Of a stretch of DNA of 64,000 bases, positions 36,982 through 48,404 are shown piece after piece; position 1 is the first letter of the stretch, and each line of letters starts with the position of its first letter. The notes beneath the pieces were generated by a model. The model searched no databases. It was not told where the DNA came from and worked only from the letters and a program-made list of their open reading frames with translations. This stretch comes from Psococerastis gibbosa. Its lineage: Eukaryota > Arthropoda > Insecta > Psocodea > Psocidae. The DNA lies in assembly GCA_963971405.1 (NCBI GenBank), contig OZ020486.1, positions 24,327,419 through 24,391,418 on the forward strand, written 5' to 3'. The translations under genes and the position numbers were made by a program.

Positions 36982-37594
36982 CCTTTAACGTTGTGTAAGT
37001 CATGATATAAAATCTACAGAGTAAGGTATGGGATTACAAGAAAATAACATAGAGGAATATTATATAATTAAAAGAGGCGGATCATTTCCGCCCAGAGAAC
37101 AAAAATACGAAAACGAACTTTAGCGGCTCGTTTTTTCCCAAAGAAACAAACGTTGCCGTTGCTTTCACCGCGACGGACGGACAGGTGAAGAGTTTTCACA
37201 CAATAGCCCGCATGATGCCAGTGTGGGAGGACTTCCTGCCCGAATTACAAGTAAAACATTTGTTCACGAGAGCAGCACACTTCAAGTACCTAAGGCAGGT
37301 TGCATAATTTCTTAAGATGAACTAATACAAATATTTTATTGCTAAATCTTCCTTTTTTTTAAAAAATAAATTGAGACACATTTTCCCCCTACACAGCGGC
37401 TAATGCAACTATTATTTAGGATGTATAACCTTTTTTTGCCGATATCCTATTTGTAACGCACTATTTTTTCAATTTATTTCCCTCACTTGGTGGAGTAACC
37501 AGTGAGGACAAAATAAAAATAAAAAAATAAAAATAAAAAAGTTATAGGCTAGTCAATAGGTTGCTTTTAACATTCTTTTAAATACTTTTTATGG
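36982..37594. other. Intergenic, nothing recognised
   Basis: AT-rich with AAAATAAAAAT tracts near 37510-37545. No gene. Confidence 0.45.
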
Positions 37595-37842
37595 ACCCAG
37601 GCCTACTTATAGTGCCCATATGTATCTTGTCCAATGCCAACGACCCCATGAATTTCGGACTTTTTTGTATTGTTTCCGTACGAATTTTTGGCCATTGACA
37701 AACTGGTATACGTTCTCGATGTCAACCTACACCGGCTACAAGCGATAATGGACAAGCTGAGACAAGCTTCTCATTGACGCAATGAAACAGGAGATACCAT
37801 GACTTAACCGAGTACAGATACGAGTCAAGTCAATAGATTACT
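37595..37842 (-). repeat. Dispersed repeat, inverted relative to 52434-52672
   Basis: The complement matches 52434-52672 over some 240 bases: GACAAGCTGAGACAAGCTT, CGAGAACGTATACCAGTTTG, GTACGGAAACAATA and GTTGGCATTGGACAAG occur in the same order. No tRNA-like head or protein motif was seen, so the class is unknown. Confidence 0.65.
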
Positions 37843-38780
37843 TGACAATTTTTAGAAACCTATATTAAAGCATTAGTAGATGTATCTTATACCCCCTAAA
37901 ATGATTTTTTTTTTTCTAAAAACGTTTAAGTGGTTAAAAATGTGGCAACATTTGTGACTCCGCGGAGAAGCCGCAGGTACTACAATTAATAAAATTAGCG
38001 TAGGTAAATTTAGTATACGAAATGTGACGTCATTTTCGTGTCACCCATGTCTGCCTGAGTTTCGAATCTTGCAATCCGCAGTTAAAAACACCAACATTTT
38101 TTTTTTTATAGCCTATTTACAATTTTTGCGCAAAAAATCTATAGCATTATTATTGTTAACTCATAAGCTACTTTATCTAACATAATTTATATTTCATTGT
38201 TACAACTGTCAAGTAGCCTATTGCAAAGCAAATGCAGGTGTCAGGCACCCCGTGGGAGAATCTCAATGGTCGCTCTGCCAGAAATCTCAAGGACGTCTTA
38301 TTCTAACCGGCAGTAACACATTATTACCACGGACTGGTGATTACTGAGTCCGAAACAAACTACGGATGTGCACCCAACCGAGAAAATTTATGACTGGATG
38401 GGAACAGGGGAACTCGACTGCAAAAAATGCACCGAAATCAGGATTGCTCGCGCCTTTTAATCGTGTTTTTTTTTTAGCATTTCTTTGGCACTGGAGCTGG
38501 ACATAGAGCACTGAGGGGTTCGGATGGAATCTTATATTGTATTAAACAACCTACCGTAGTTAATAAAGTGTATTGTGCATTATACATTGGTCCGCATTAG
38601 TCATGATTTCAACATACAATAGACCTTCTTCAGTTAAAACCCTACAGCCGTGACTGCTTACTTTCTTAGCTTCCGGCTATGATATAAATAAATAAATAAA
38701 TAAATAAACGCCATGGCACGACAGCACATTGAGCGTCCAGACGACCAGACAAGAAATAAATAAATAAGGACTTTTTATTG
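37843..38780. other. Intergenic, nothing recognised
   Basis: Includes an AAATAAATAAAT tract at 38683-38707. No gene supported. Confidence 0.45.
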
Positions 38781-38969
38781 TTTCTATTACTAAGCCAACC
38801 TAGCGGAGTTAGGGCTATAAAGCCCTCTCTTACACTCAACTAGGATGACCCGGGACCGCCTGCTTTACATGCCCTCCGAAGCATGGCCAGAAAATGTAGC
38901 CAGTGTGGGACTCGAACCAACAACCTTTCGGGTGAAAGTCAGAGTCCGTACCACTACGCTACATGTCCT
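38781..38969 (-). mobile_element. SINE family 1, best-preserved copy
   Basis: Minus-oriented. The complement starts GGACATGTAGCGTAGTGGTA (A-box region) and has the B box GGTTCGAGTCC, the CCCGGGTCATCCTAGTTGAG body and the tail CGCTAGGTTGGCTTAGTAAT. The opposite strand happens to be open for 78 codons, which is not a gene. Confidence 0.88.
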
Positions 38970-39070
38970 ACATCTCTCGCCCATGGCTAAATTTAACACG
39001 AGTACATTATGGCTGTGTTTAACTGTATTTGTTTATTGGTTCAAGCAAAGTGAACCCCTGGGTACCTCTT

Positions 39071-39245
39071 CTGCAGCCTGATCGAGGCGATTATAATACC
39101 GGTATTTATTTAATCCCCTGGTAATAAAAATGTAAACAAGATAATTTTGTAATGGAAAGTGCTATTCAAAATTTGTTTCTTTACAGTTATAATCCTAGGG
39201 TATTTAGTTAACCCCGGTATTATAATCGCCTCGATCAGGCTGCAG
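39071..39245. mobile_element. MITE with perfect terminal inverted repeats of about 32 bases
   Basis: The left end CTGCAGCCTGATCGAGGCGA continues into TTATAATACCGG and is repeated exactly in inverse orientation at the right end (39214-39245). The 110-base core contains AATGGAAAGTGCTATTC, which also occurs at 49857-49875. No flanking duplication was identified. The identical ends imply a recent insertion or conversion. Confidence 0.75.
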
Positions 39246-39263
39246 GTCAGGGTAGGAAGGAAA

Positions 39264-40437
39264 TTTCTGCAGCAGCCCTATTAAGGCGATTTGGGATTAA
39301 CACATTACCGGGGCTTACATTATAATGCTGGGGTTTATTTTTGCTTTCCAATTTATACGTAGTATAAGGAAAACTTTGTGATGGTCCAAATTTTCGATTC
39401 CGAGATTTCAACGGATTTACACGTTTTGAGGTCCCAGAAACCCAAAAGTGTTTTTTACGAAATGTCTGTCTGTATGTCTGTCAGTTCATCGCTTTCCGGG
39501 CAAACTACTCAGTCGATTTTGATGAAATTTTGCATGTAAGTTCACAAATACCTTACCTCGGGACGATTTTATTTATTTGGGGCTGACTCAATTTGGGGGG
39601 GGGGGGGGGTGGTTATTCTCAAAAAACTAAAAAAAAACGTTTAAAAAAATTATTTCTCCAAAACGGCTCCAACTATTTCTTTTAAATGCACATATGTATA
39701 TTGTAGCCCTTATTAATGTTAATAAAATGCGGGGGGTAGCTTGCCCCTTGATAGTTTGCTTCGGGGGTAAAAAAATAAAAATAACTAAATTTTAATGAAA
39801 AATGACTAAACAATAATTTTTCGGCGAAACCTTTCTATCGATGATTTCTAAACCGGACTGCAAAAAGTTATTTTTTGAAAAATTTCACGCTCAAATGCAT
39901 TGCGTGCCCTGCCATTATTACTCTGAGGTAATGTATTGGTCTGACCTATCTAGAATTTACCTCACCTCCATTGACGTCAGGTGGACACCCCCCCCCCCCC
40001 TGAGATATCCGAAATTTAACCATAGGAAAATTATTTATTATTTACGATGAAATTACTCATTTCCTCTATCTACTAATTGATAAATTGGAAAGCATGTTCG
40101 AGTAAACTCGGACCGGTGCTTTAATACCGCATTATTAAGGTGTCAAGTGACGGTGTTAAAATATGCGCGGGAAATTCAAATTAATAAATTATTGGAATGC
40201 AAGAGAATGGTTGCATTGTTTTATAAATGAAGGAAATACTAATAAACATTAAAATGTACAGGTAGAATTTTGAAATATAATAAGAATGTTAATTGGTGTG
40301 TCTACAAGGGAGAAAAAACTGAAAACTCACCAAAAATATAGCTTAATTCATCAATTTCCCGCGCTCATTTGTTTAAAAGAATTGAATAAACCCCGGTATT
40401 ACGTTAATACCAAATCGCCATAGTAGGGCAGCAGAAA
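39264..40437. mobile_element. Related TIR element, split by a Helentron-like insertion
   Basis: The left terminus TTTCTGCAGCAGCCCTATTA and right terminus TAGTAGGGCAGCAGAAA are inverted repeats. Inner blocks GGCGATTTGG and ACCGGGG recur inversely as CCAAATCGCC and CCCCGG. The stretch 39338-40121 is a separate, later element, leaving about 390 bases of host element. The ends resemble those of the 39071-39245 element. Confidence 0.65.
39338..40121 (+). mobile_element. Helentron/DINE-1-like element, inserted in a TIR element
   Basis: Starts TTTTTGCTTTCCAATTTATA and ends CGAGTAAACTCGGACCGGTG. Contains GTCTGTCTGTATGTCTGTC, a G run at 39594-39609 and a C run at 39988-39999. A short deletion removes the segment just after CTATCGATGATTTCT. 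Confidence 0.78.
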
Positions 40438-42365
40438 TAAAGAATTACATTGCAGGATAACTCTCAGCCTTTTCATCTAGTGCATTTCCAAGTTATTGGA
40501 GATATTTTCCTGGCCACGATTATTAGAAGTTGTTTAAGCCACTACTCATTACGGCTAGACGCTAGAACATCAATTAAATACGATATTTCTTAGAACGTCC
40601 ATTAGTTGCAAAACAATACAATTTATTTGCGATGCAATATTCCTGTTTTTAAGTGTACATTTTATTTTGCTCGAATATTGACCCCTTCAACAGGTTTCAC
40701 GATATTACGTCAACGTTAAATCTATAATGCATCTTGTTGTAATCATGATGCAACTAAAACATTTTATATCGACAACAATTAACAGTGGAGAGGTATTTTT
40801 TTTTAAATATTAATCACACACAGTTGCATTGATACGTAGATAGGAATGACTGAATTGTAATTAATGCAACACTGATTTAAATAACAACACGCCATAGACA
40901 CAACTAACTTTAATAGTGCAAAAAAAGTGCAAAAAACAGTGTGGTTAAATTTATTTCACCACGCATTTATGCCTATTTTCCCCACATCAACGATACACCA
41001 GTGCCTAAATTTGGGGCCCCTGTTCAAGGATTAAAAATGATCGGGGGGAACCCCCACAGGCCGGTCAAAATTTTTATACAACACATGAACTAAGTTAGTG
41101 TGCCCCATTAGGATAATAAAATACAAAAGTGGAAAATACTGAGATTTTACGTTTCGCCACTGCGGTACATACCATATCTCAACCGAAAACCCCCTAATGC
41201 TAGGAATTGGAAAAAAAAACTTCTTCCGGATCAGTTCAACTGAAATATAAGAACACCCCAAGTCATACATTAGGCTTAATAGACAACAAAATGTTCATTC
41301 TGATGGAGTCCATTGTGCTCTGGTATTATAGTTACTTCCCGACATTTTGTTTCAATTGTTTTGAAACAGGCACAGGCTACTTGTACATTTTATTCCGTGC
41401 CACACTGTATAATAAATAGTATGCTTAGTATACAGAATAATTTAGCCCAAGTTCTCATTCTCACTGCCTATGCCAGTAGGAACTTTCATCTTTTTCATAA
41501 TTGAAAGACTTAATGCTAACTGTTAAACAATGCTGCAAGGCTATCACGAGGATGTCAATACTTATATCCTTGGCTTTCTTTAATTAGTCAGCCCGCAAAA
41601 CGCATCCAATTATCAACTAGCAGTATTTCCTAAAAGTCAGTGCTAAATGACTGCTAATTCACCATCAGGCAACAACCGTATCAGGGACCGTATAAGCCAC
41701 ACCATGAGATTTATGCATGGTTCTTAGGCTTACACGCACAACAAATCATTTCTTGGTATTTCTAAGTTATACGAGTATTTAAGGAAAATGTGGTCATAAA
41801 TTATAATGAAATATTAGGCATACTCTTCAATTTTAATATTTCGGTGATTTTCACCACCGGGGAATACTTTTGACATTCTCTGTAATGATAAATAGCCTAT
41901 GGTATACAGCCATATTATGACACTGGTGCAAACTGCACAAAAATACAGATTCTTTAATATTTGGAAATCATCAGTATGAAAAAATTTTCAAGACAAACTA
42001 AAAAAAATTACCAATTACAACTTGTTCCATAAATAAATTGTATACACTAATTTCACAATAGATAAAAAAATTAAACTAAATTTTGCGCGCAACTACTGTT
42101 ATTATGAAAGTGGTAGGGGGACCGGCAGACAGGCACTAATATAGCACACAATTTGAAAAAATAGTTCACTTATTACTGTGAACCAAAAGTACCAAAATGT
42201 CAATAATCAATTACATACAACATAATTATTCAAATACCTTAAGAATACCTTAAGATACTTAAGAAGTTACACGGGCCGATTGTGGCCTTTGGTACTGCCG
42301 TCACCAGTAACTGCTCAGGAAACCATCAAATGAAAAACTTCCCAAAACGGGAAATACATCAAGGC
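40438..42365. other. Intergenic, nothing recognised
   Basis: AT-rich. No gene, RNA or assignable repeat. Confidence 0.45.
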
Positions 42366-42707
42366 CATGGCCGTAACCAAGGGACGTTCAAACCCCCCCC
42401 CCCCCGAAATGATTAAAGGTTAATCGCATACAAACAATTCAATGAATGTCTCCGATTGACCTCTTCTGTCGCCTCACTAAGTTACCTAATAGGTACTTGT
42501 GTCGAGTTATGACACGTCTCCAATCGCATGGCGTGTAGAGACTCGCACAAGTACAAGCACGCTACCACCTGGCCATCGAAGTCGATAAATGGCTTGACAC
42601 TAGATAGAATTGGATTTTGAGAGGAAAAATAGAAACTACTGTGTAATATCCAATGAAATTTCTGAACCCCCCCCCCCCCCCCGAAAAAAATCCTGGTTAC
42701 GGCCTTG
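42366..42707. mobile_element. hAT-like MITE (poly-G/C family), copy 3, with nested SINE
   Basis: Perfect 8-base duplication ATCAAGGC at 42358-42365 and 42708-42715. The termini are CATGGCCGTAACCAAGG and CCTGGTTACGGCCTTG. It contains C14 and C16 runs and GAGAGGAAAAATAGAAAC as in copies 1 and 2. A SINE 2 copy interrupts it at about 42412-42587. Confidence 0.88.
42412..42587 (-). mobile_element. SINE family 2, nested in the MITE
   Basis: The complement gives CGATGGCCAGGTGGTAGCGT, TTGTGCGAGTCTCTA, CATGCGATTGGAGACGTG and GAGGCGACAGAAGAGGTC. It is the best-preserved SINE 2 head in the window; the A-box-like TGGCCAGGTGG is clear, the B box less so. Confidence 0.68.
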
Positions 42708-43432
42708 ATCAAGGCCCAGTCCAGGTTCAATGAGACAACGACCAAACAACAGAAGGGAGCCTAGGAAGCTTCCTTACGTAATGAAACCTAAGTCATACCA
42801 ATCTATTTCCTTGTATAAGCTCGTGATATCAACTCACATATTTGAAAGTCCCGATGGATCACGAATAATAAAAGAAGAATGATGCAAAATGTCGCCAATT
42901 ACCTAACCTAACGAGAATGCGCCATAAAGAGCTATGAGGACGGACTGTCGCGGACCCAAGTGCCATAGGTCACCTTCGGGGCAGAGCCCTTTAGTTACTT
43001 AACACCGGCCGGGACAAGCGTGAGTAGAGTGCGGGAGAGGGAGGACTCGGGTTACATAAGCAGGCGGCCTTCGACTTGACTTTGATCATTCTTCCTGGGC
43101 TCCAGCCAGCTACGAGGAGGCATAAATTACTGGAGCGACAAATAGGGCTTCTCGAACCTATCACGCGCATTTTTAAAAATAACGGAGGCGCCTATTACGA
43201 AACAATACAATGGGAGGATCCTTGGCAATTGGCGACAGGGATATAGGCCTATAAACGTGACCTTGGTAATGACTGCATGCCTGAAGACTGCTGCAAAGGC
43301 ATACTAGTAAGCGTCATTGAAATTGAGCTTGAGACAGCATTGAACTGATTACCTGAGTGCAAACACCTTCAATTCTCAAAATTCTATGTTCATACAATCC
43401 GCTCTCCCAAACATCCACAATAGCATAGTATT
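42708..43432. other. Intergenic, nothing recognised
   Basis: No gene or assignable repeat; less AT-rich around 42950-43100. Confidence 0.4.
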
Positions 43433-43945
43433 GTGCCTTTACGAACATGACAAAAAAAAGCTGGAAGCCTTTGAGTTGTGGTGCTACAGAAGAATCAGAC
43501 TTTAAGGAAAAGACTTCTCACAACTCTAGTGTGGATTGTGCTCTTGTACGGAAGTGAGCCATGGTGCATTTACGAACATGACAAAAAAAAACTGGAAGCC
43601 TTTGAGTTGTGGTGCTACAGAAGAATCATGAAAATCCCATGGAGACACCACATAACCAACGAAGAAGTGCTCCATAGAATAAACGAAAAAAGAGCAATTA
43701 TGGCCACCATTTCAACAAGAAGAGGCAAATGGATGGGGCATATTCTGAGACACGAAGGGCTCCTCAAGAACATAATTGAGGGTATGGTTGAAGGCACCAA
43801 CTCAAGAGGACGACAGAGGAAGGAGTAACTAGAAGATGTCATGAAGGACCTAGGGTGCGCCACCTACAAAGAACTGAAAAGGACCGCACAAGACAGACAA
43901 GAGTGGAGGAGAAAAATACAGCATTCGCTGCAAACCAATTCTTAG
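43433..43945 (+). mobile_element. LINE C-terminal fragment (lineage B) with internal duplication
   Basis: The plus strand encodes VLLYGSEPW, KKLEAFELWCYRRIMKIPW, ITNEEVLHRI, KWMGHILRHEGLLKNIIEG and, after an in-frame TAA at 43826-43828, ELKRTAQDRQEWRR. This order is the C-terminal region of insect-type non-LTR ORF2. A 60-base segment (43434-43497) is repeated at 43565-43628, so the tail was partly duplicated in tandem. 5'-truncated and inactive. Confidence 0.85.
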
Positions 43946-44394
43946 ATTGCAACTCAAGAAGAAGAGCATAGTACATACAAGTGAACCTAGGGGTATAGAG
44001 AGGTCTATAGACACAAATTGAGTGCTGAGCTAGGGATTACACCCAATGTCTTTAGGAACGGAAAATCTTCTACCCCTAATAATTTGCCTCCTTGGGCTAC
44101 AGCCCATTTAGCCGATATGTAAATGGGGCTCGGACATAAGTCACAGACCACTCAGTCGAAATTAAATAGTTAACCAGCCTAACAGTTCCAAATAGGCTAA
44201 TAATAGAGCAGTGCTCATTGAAAGCTACGATGAATCAGCAAGTCCCCGGCGTCATAATAATATAAACATTTTGGACTGAATTAGAGCTGCGCATCTTCAA
44301 GTTATGACTCAACATTTCCATCAACAAGCCAACCTCACTAAGTAAATAACCACTTGAAAATTACTGTCTGAAAAGATCATTGAACCTGCAGCAG

Positions 44395-44601
44395 CTCGTT
44401 TCGGACGGACAAGGTTGGAATATACCCGGGGGGGGGGGGGGTTGTCCAAAACAAAATTTTTACGTAATTTATTAATGGAAGTCCATTATATCCAGTGTTC
44501 AAACTCAAATATAACATAAAACAATACAGGTTTACATACAATGATTGTGTATCTTATTTTGGGGAGGGGGGGGGGGGTGTCCGGACCCCATGGGCATGGC
44601 A
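44395..44601. repeat. Poly-G MITE relative without clear ends
   Basis: Shares TACGTAATTTATTAATG and GTCCGGAC with the element at 12893-13046 and has two G runs of 12-14. Termini and duplication are not recognisable. Confidence 0.55.
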
Positions 44602-45487
44602 ATGGATTCCATCATCCCGCTTTTTTTGTTCGGTGCCTTTTAAGTACAACACCCTGTGCAGGTGCAGTCTACCTGCATCTACATTTGTAATTGTATAAAA
44701 TTTCTTTAGGAAAAATATACGGACTATTATTATTATTATTATTATTATAATGTTGTAGAAAACTTAACTATTGGTGGAGTTGTGACATATGCGTGCCTAG
44801 TCTTGCCAGAGCTACTCATAGCATTCATGGCTATTACCTATTCAAAATAGATTTCACTTGCTCACTGGGAGCCTCTATGGTAATCAGTTCATCTCGCGTA
44901 TCAGACATGGCTCGTTGATGCACTTTTTAAACCATTTAAATCTGATATAATTCAACATAAGCCGTTAAACACAGCAAAATACTTGCATTTAAAAATACCA
45001 CTTTTATGCTTGGGCATCAGTATTCGTGGCCGGTGAATATTTACGTCATTTGTCATTTAAAAGATAAAAAATTCACCAAATCAAAAAATAAATATATACC
45101 TTCTCCTACAATCCTCATTTTAGTTAATCAGTCCAAACACGAAGATGTAAGGCGAACAGATAATATAATTAATAACCCACACTAACATCCATTAAGCATA
45201 GTCCGTGCTCGTATGTACGGCTATATAATAAAATACCCATATACCACCGAAAATGTCAATGGCTGGTCATAGGAGATGTGCCAGGTGGCTCCTGAAAATT
45301 CAAAAATATATTTTTGGTGGGAAGATAAAGAAATATAACCTCTCCGATATGGAACTCTAGGCTGCAGCGGTTTTCGCCCCCAATAGCAAGGCTACTAAAC
45401 AAACTACCAATAGCAATTTAATTCACAAACACTAAAATTACACAACTTGGGTATTCAATATCATTGTAGGCAAAGGTTGACTATAGG
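44602..45487. other. Intergenic with an ATT microsatellite
   Basis: (ATT)n at about 44727-44756; otherwise AT-rich with no gene. Confidence 0.5.
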
Positions 45488-45893
45488 TAGGGTTACCAGA
45501 CGTCAGGGATTCAGACTGCCACCAGGAATGTCAGGAATTGCCGGGTCAATGTCAGGAATTTTATGAGAAACATGGAAATGAAAAAAAAAAAATGGATTTC
45601 GTAACGTAAAAAATTTGAAATTAAGTTTTTTACTCAATGGAAAAACTTTTTCGCGCTTTAATTTTAATTCAAAATTTGGCAGGAACTCATTATAATAATA
45701 ATTTGTAGTACTAGTATAATATTGCAATTCTATTTATTTCAATTCCGGCACAGCAGTTTTTAACAGTGAAATGCACAAGTGCATTTTATACTTGTAGATA
45801 TAATGTGACACTTCAGAAGGAAATTTACACTAAATAGAACGACACCTTGGTTCAGGTGTCAGGAATTGAGCTTTCTGAAATCTGGAAACCCTA
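45488..45893. mobile_element. Non-autonomous hAT-like element, TAGGGTTACCAGA ends
   Basis: The left TAGGGTTACCAGA and right TCTGGAAACCCTA are inverted repeats with one mismatch. Flanks are ACTATAGG (45480-45487) and ACTATACG (45894-45901), 7 of 8 identical, as expected for an aged 8-base duplication. TGTCAGGAATT recurs inside three times. No transposase. Confidence 0.68.
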
Positions 45894-46639
45894 ACTATAC
45901 GACTAACGTTACGAGGCTTTGTATCTTTGTATTGTTACGCTGGTCAAATAGAAATCATAATAAATGTCAGACTCCGATTTCTGAAATGTACCTATGTACT
46001 TTTGCTTGGTAGCAGCTTTGATAACCTTGAAAGTTTGGTCAGCCAAACCATTAATCTTACTGTGAACCCACACAAAAATAACAATTATCTGAAGGAAGAA
46101 ATCAGTTGAAAATGATAACACCTACAACTATACTGTATAATAAAGCACGCCATGTAGGCGATGTAGCTAGCCACAAGGTGAACTAGTGGGAGCTTTGCTG
46201 AAGACTGACCAACGTGCATGAATTAACTGCAGCTCTCATTAAATATATGCTCATGCATAAACCGGGTCTCATATACTGTACCTAGGTACATGCACGGGGT
46301 CTCGTGTTAGCTATACCACTTCAACAGTAGCATGTTTAACTAAGCTAACTTCAGATTTTGAAATATTTTTTAAAAAAAATATGTTCATGAAAAAGCGTCA
46401 ATAATAGTCTACAAACAGGAGGTATCCCTATGCATTTATTTAATCATTTACTACTAGTATATATAGGTAGTATTAGTAATCCTCGAAAAAGCGGGAATTA
46501 CGAATTAGAAGAAACCGACCTCGGCGAGTTGGAAGTCCGTAGATGGTGGAGCTTCATGCAAAACCGAGAGGAGTGGGAGATTGTTTTGGATCAGACTTAT
46601 CAAGGGTTGTAGAAGCGGAAGGTTGGAAGAACTGATAGA
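45894..46639. other. Intergenic, weak LINE-tail similarity
   Basis: 46510-46610 (plus) can be read as a decayed LINE tail (RRWWSFMQNREEW); otherwise no gene. Confidence 0.35.
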
Positions 46640-46930
46640 GGTAATACCGGTTAATTACGTTTAACAAAGGATATAAAGGATGCTCACTCTTAAGAAACGG
46701 AAACTAACATACTTCGGTCATGTTATGAGGAACGAAAAGTATTGCCTTCTGCATGTAATAATCCATGGGAAGATAGAAGGACTGAGGGCTCCCGGCAGTA
46801 GAATAACATCCTGGTTGTAAAACAGGAGACAGTACTTTGGGAAGAGCACGACTTCCCTTTTCAGAGCAGCAGTCCATGGTCCAAAATGCCATGATGGTTC
46901 ATCGATATAAGAGGCATTTAATGAAGATTA
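46640..46930 (+). mobile_element. LINE C-terminal fragment (lineage A)
   Basis: The plus strand encodes LTYFGHVMRNEKYCLLHVII, HGKIEGLRAPGSR, ITSWL, a stop, then LFRAAV. This is collinear with the minus-strand fragment at 17241-17680. In-frame stops mark it as dead. Confidence 0.72.
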
Positions 46931-47999
46931 AAGTAGAATAATAATAAAGAGGGAACAGATATTGTAATAAGATCATTATTCATTGCACAGACATAAGTGA
47001 AAAACTACGTTTGGACAACAGCTACATACAGCTGCAACACGTTACCATTCGTCTTTCAGCAACAAACTGATGCAGACGCCATGCTGTCAGGAAGTGTCAG
47101 TTTCACTTTGGTTTGAGTGAATGAAACATGAAATTGTAAATTACAGTAATTCGAAGTGGGCAAACTGTCTACAAAATTTAAAGCTTGGAACTTTGCCTAA
47201 TGGCGTCCATATTTCCTCCAGTCCTCCGCCCCCCATTAAGGATGCGTTTAAGTGTCATCTTGTTATTTCTCTTTACTTATAATTGTAAATGAATGACGAA
47301 CAATTATTGGAATATAATGATCTATCACTGAACTGCTTGATGTAGCCTGGAGTATGTCACGCACATAATACGACGCGTTTTATGCATATTTTTGGCTTTG
47401 TTTCAGTCGTGGGACGGCGCCATGCCTACACATAATGCCTGGTGATTTCGTAGCTGCACCCCGTCACCAGGGTTTCAGGGCCGGTATATTTACAGGGAGT
47501 AGTTTGAGATCAGTTTCAACTTCAAGGCGGTACCCCAAAATGAATAATAAAAGATTTTTTTGGAAATTTGTATCAGCCGAATTCGGGGTACCCTGCAACT
47601 TTTACGAGTATCCTTGGTTTAGTACTAAAAAAATGCAACGTTTTGAAGATTTTTTTAAGCCAACTTAAAAGTAGGGGGATCCAGTCTGAGGAATGCAAAA
47701 AGTCGTATTTTTATTTTTTATACTGCTCCTCACGATCCACTCACCAGAAATTTGGTACCCAGACATGCAGTTTCTCATCCATCATCTCTTCGACTATAAA
47801 ATCTCAGGGCTCAGGAGGAACGCAAATTCACTGAACGGCAGCGGCTAAGTCAACCGGACAAAATCAAACTTCAACATGGTTGCAACAAAGCTCGTTTGAG
47901 AAACAATGGAATGGGGCAAACTCCACCGACCTCGTTTTTGATAGTGAGCATGACATCGACGTGGTAGCAGACATTTAAGACAGTCTAAAAATAAATAAT
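46931..47999. other. Intergenic; a single relative of the fold-back motif
   Basis: 47925-47990 resembles one arm unit of the 11576-11971 fold-back (CTCCACCGACCTC, GACGTGGTAGCAGACAT). No gene recognised. Confidence 0.45.
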
Positions 48000-48404
48000 A
48001 AAAAAATAAAAATAACTAAATTGTAATGAAAAATGACTAAAAAATAATTTTTCTGCAAAACCTTTCTATCGATGATTTCTACCTTCAGGCATGTTTTAGG
48101 TGTTAAAAAGAGTAACGAAACCGGCCAGGTTGCTTTCCCCAAAAAGTATTAGGTTTTGGCAAAAAATGTTTTTTGAAAAAATGATAGAGAATTCGCGCTC
48201 AAATGCATTGCGTGCCCTGCCATTATTACTGTGTGGTAATGTGTTGGTCTGACCGGTCTAGAATATGCAATGCCATCGATTAATTCAGTGCTTTGGGATT
48301 GGTGATATCCTAGGCAATTGCCATCTACCATGAAATTACTTATTTTCTCTATCTGCTTATTGATAAATTGGAAAGCATGTTCGAGTAAACTCAGACCGGT
48401 TCTT
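48000..48404 (+). mobile_element. Helentron/DINE-1-like 3' half
   Basis: Begins in the AAAATAAAAATAACTAAATT region of the family and ends at TGATAAATTGGAAAGCATGT, the CGAGTAAACTC stem-loop and ACCGGTTCTTT. The 5' hairpin and GTCT tract are missing, and the C run is replaced by other sequence. Confidence 0.7.

Noticed and set aside
38845..39081. 78-codon plus-strand frame
   Set aside because: Entirely inside a SINE 1 copy read from its reverse strand.
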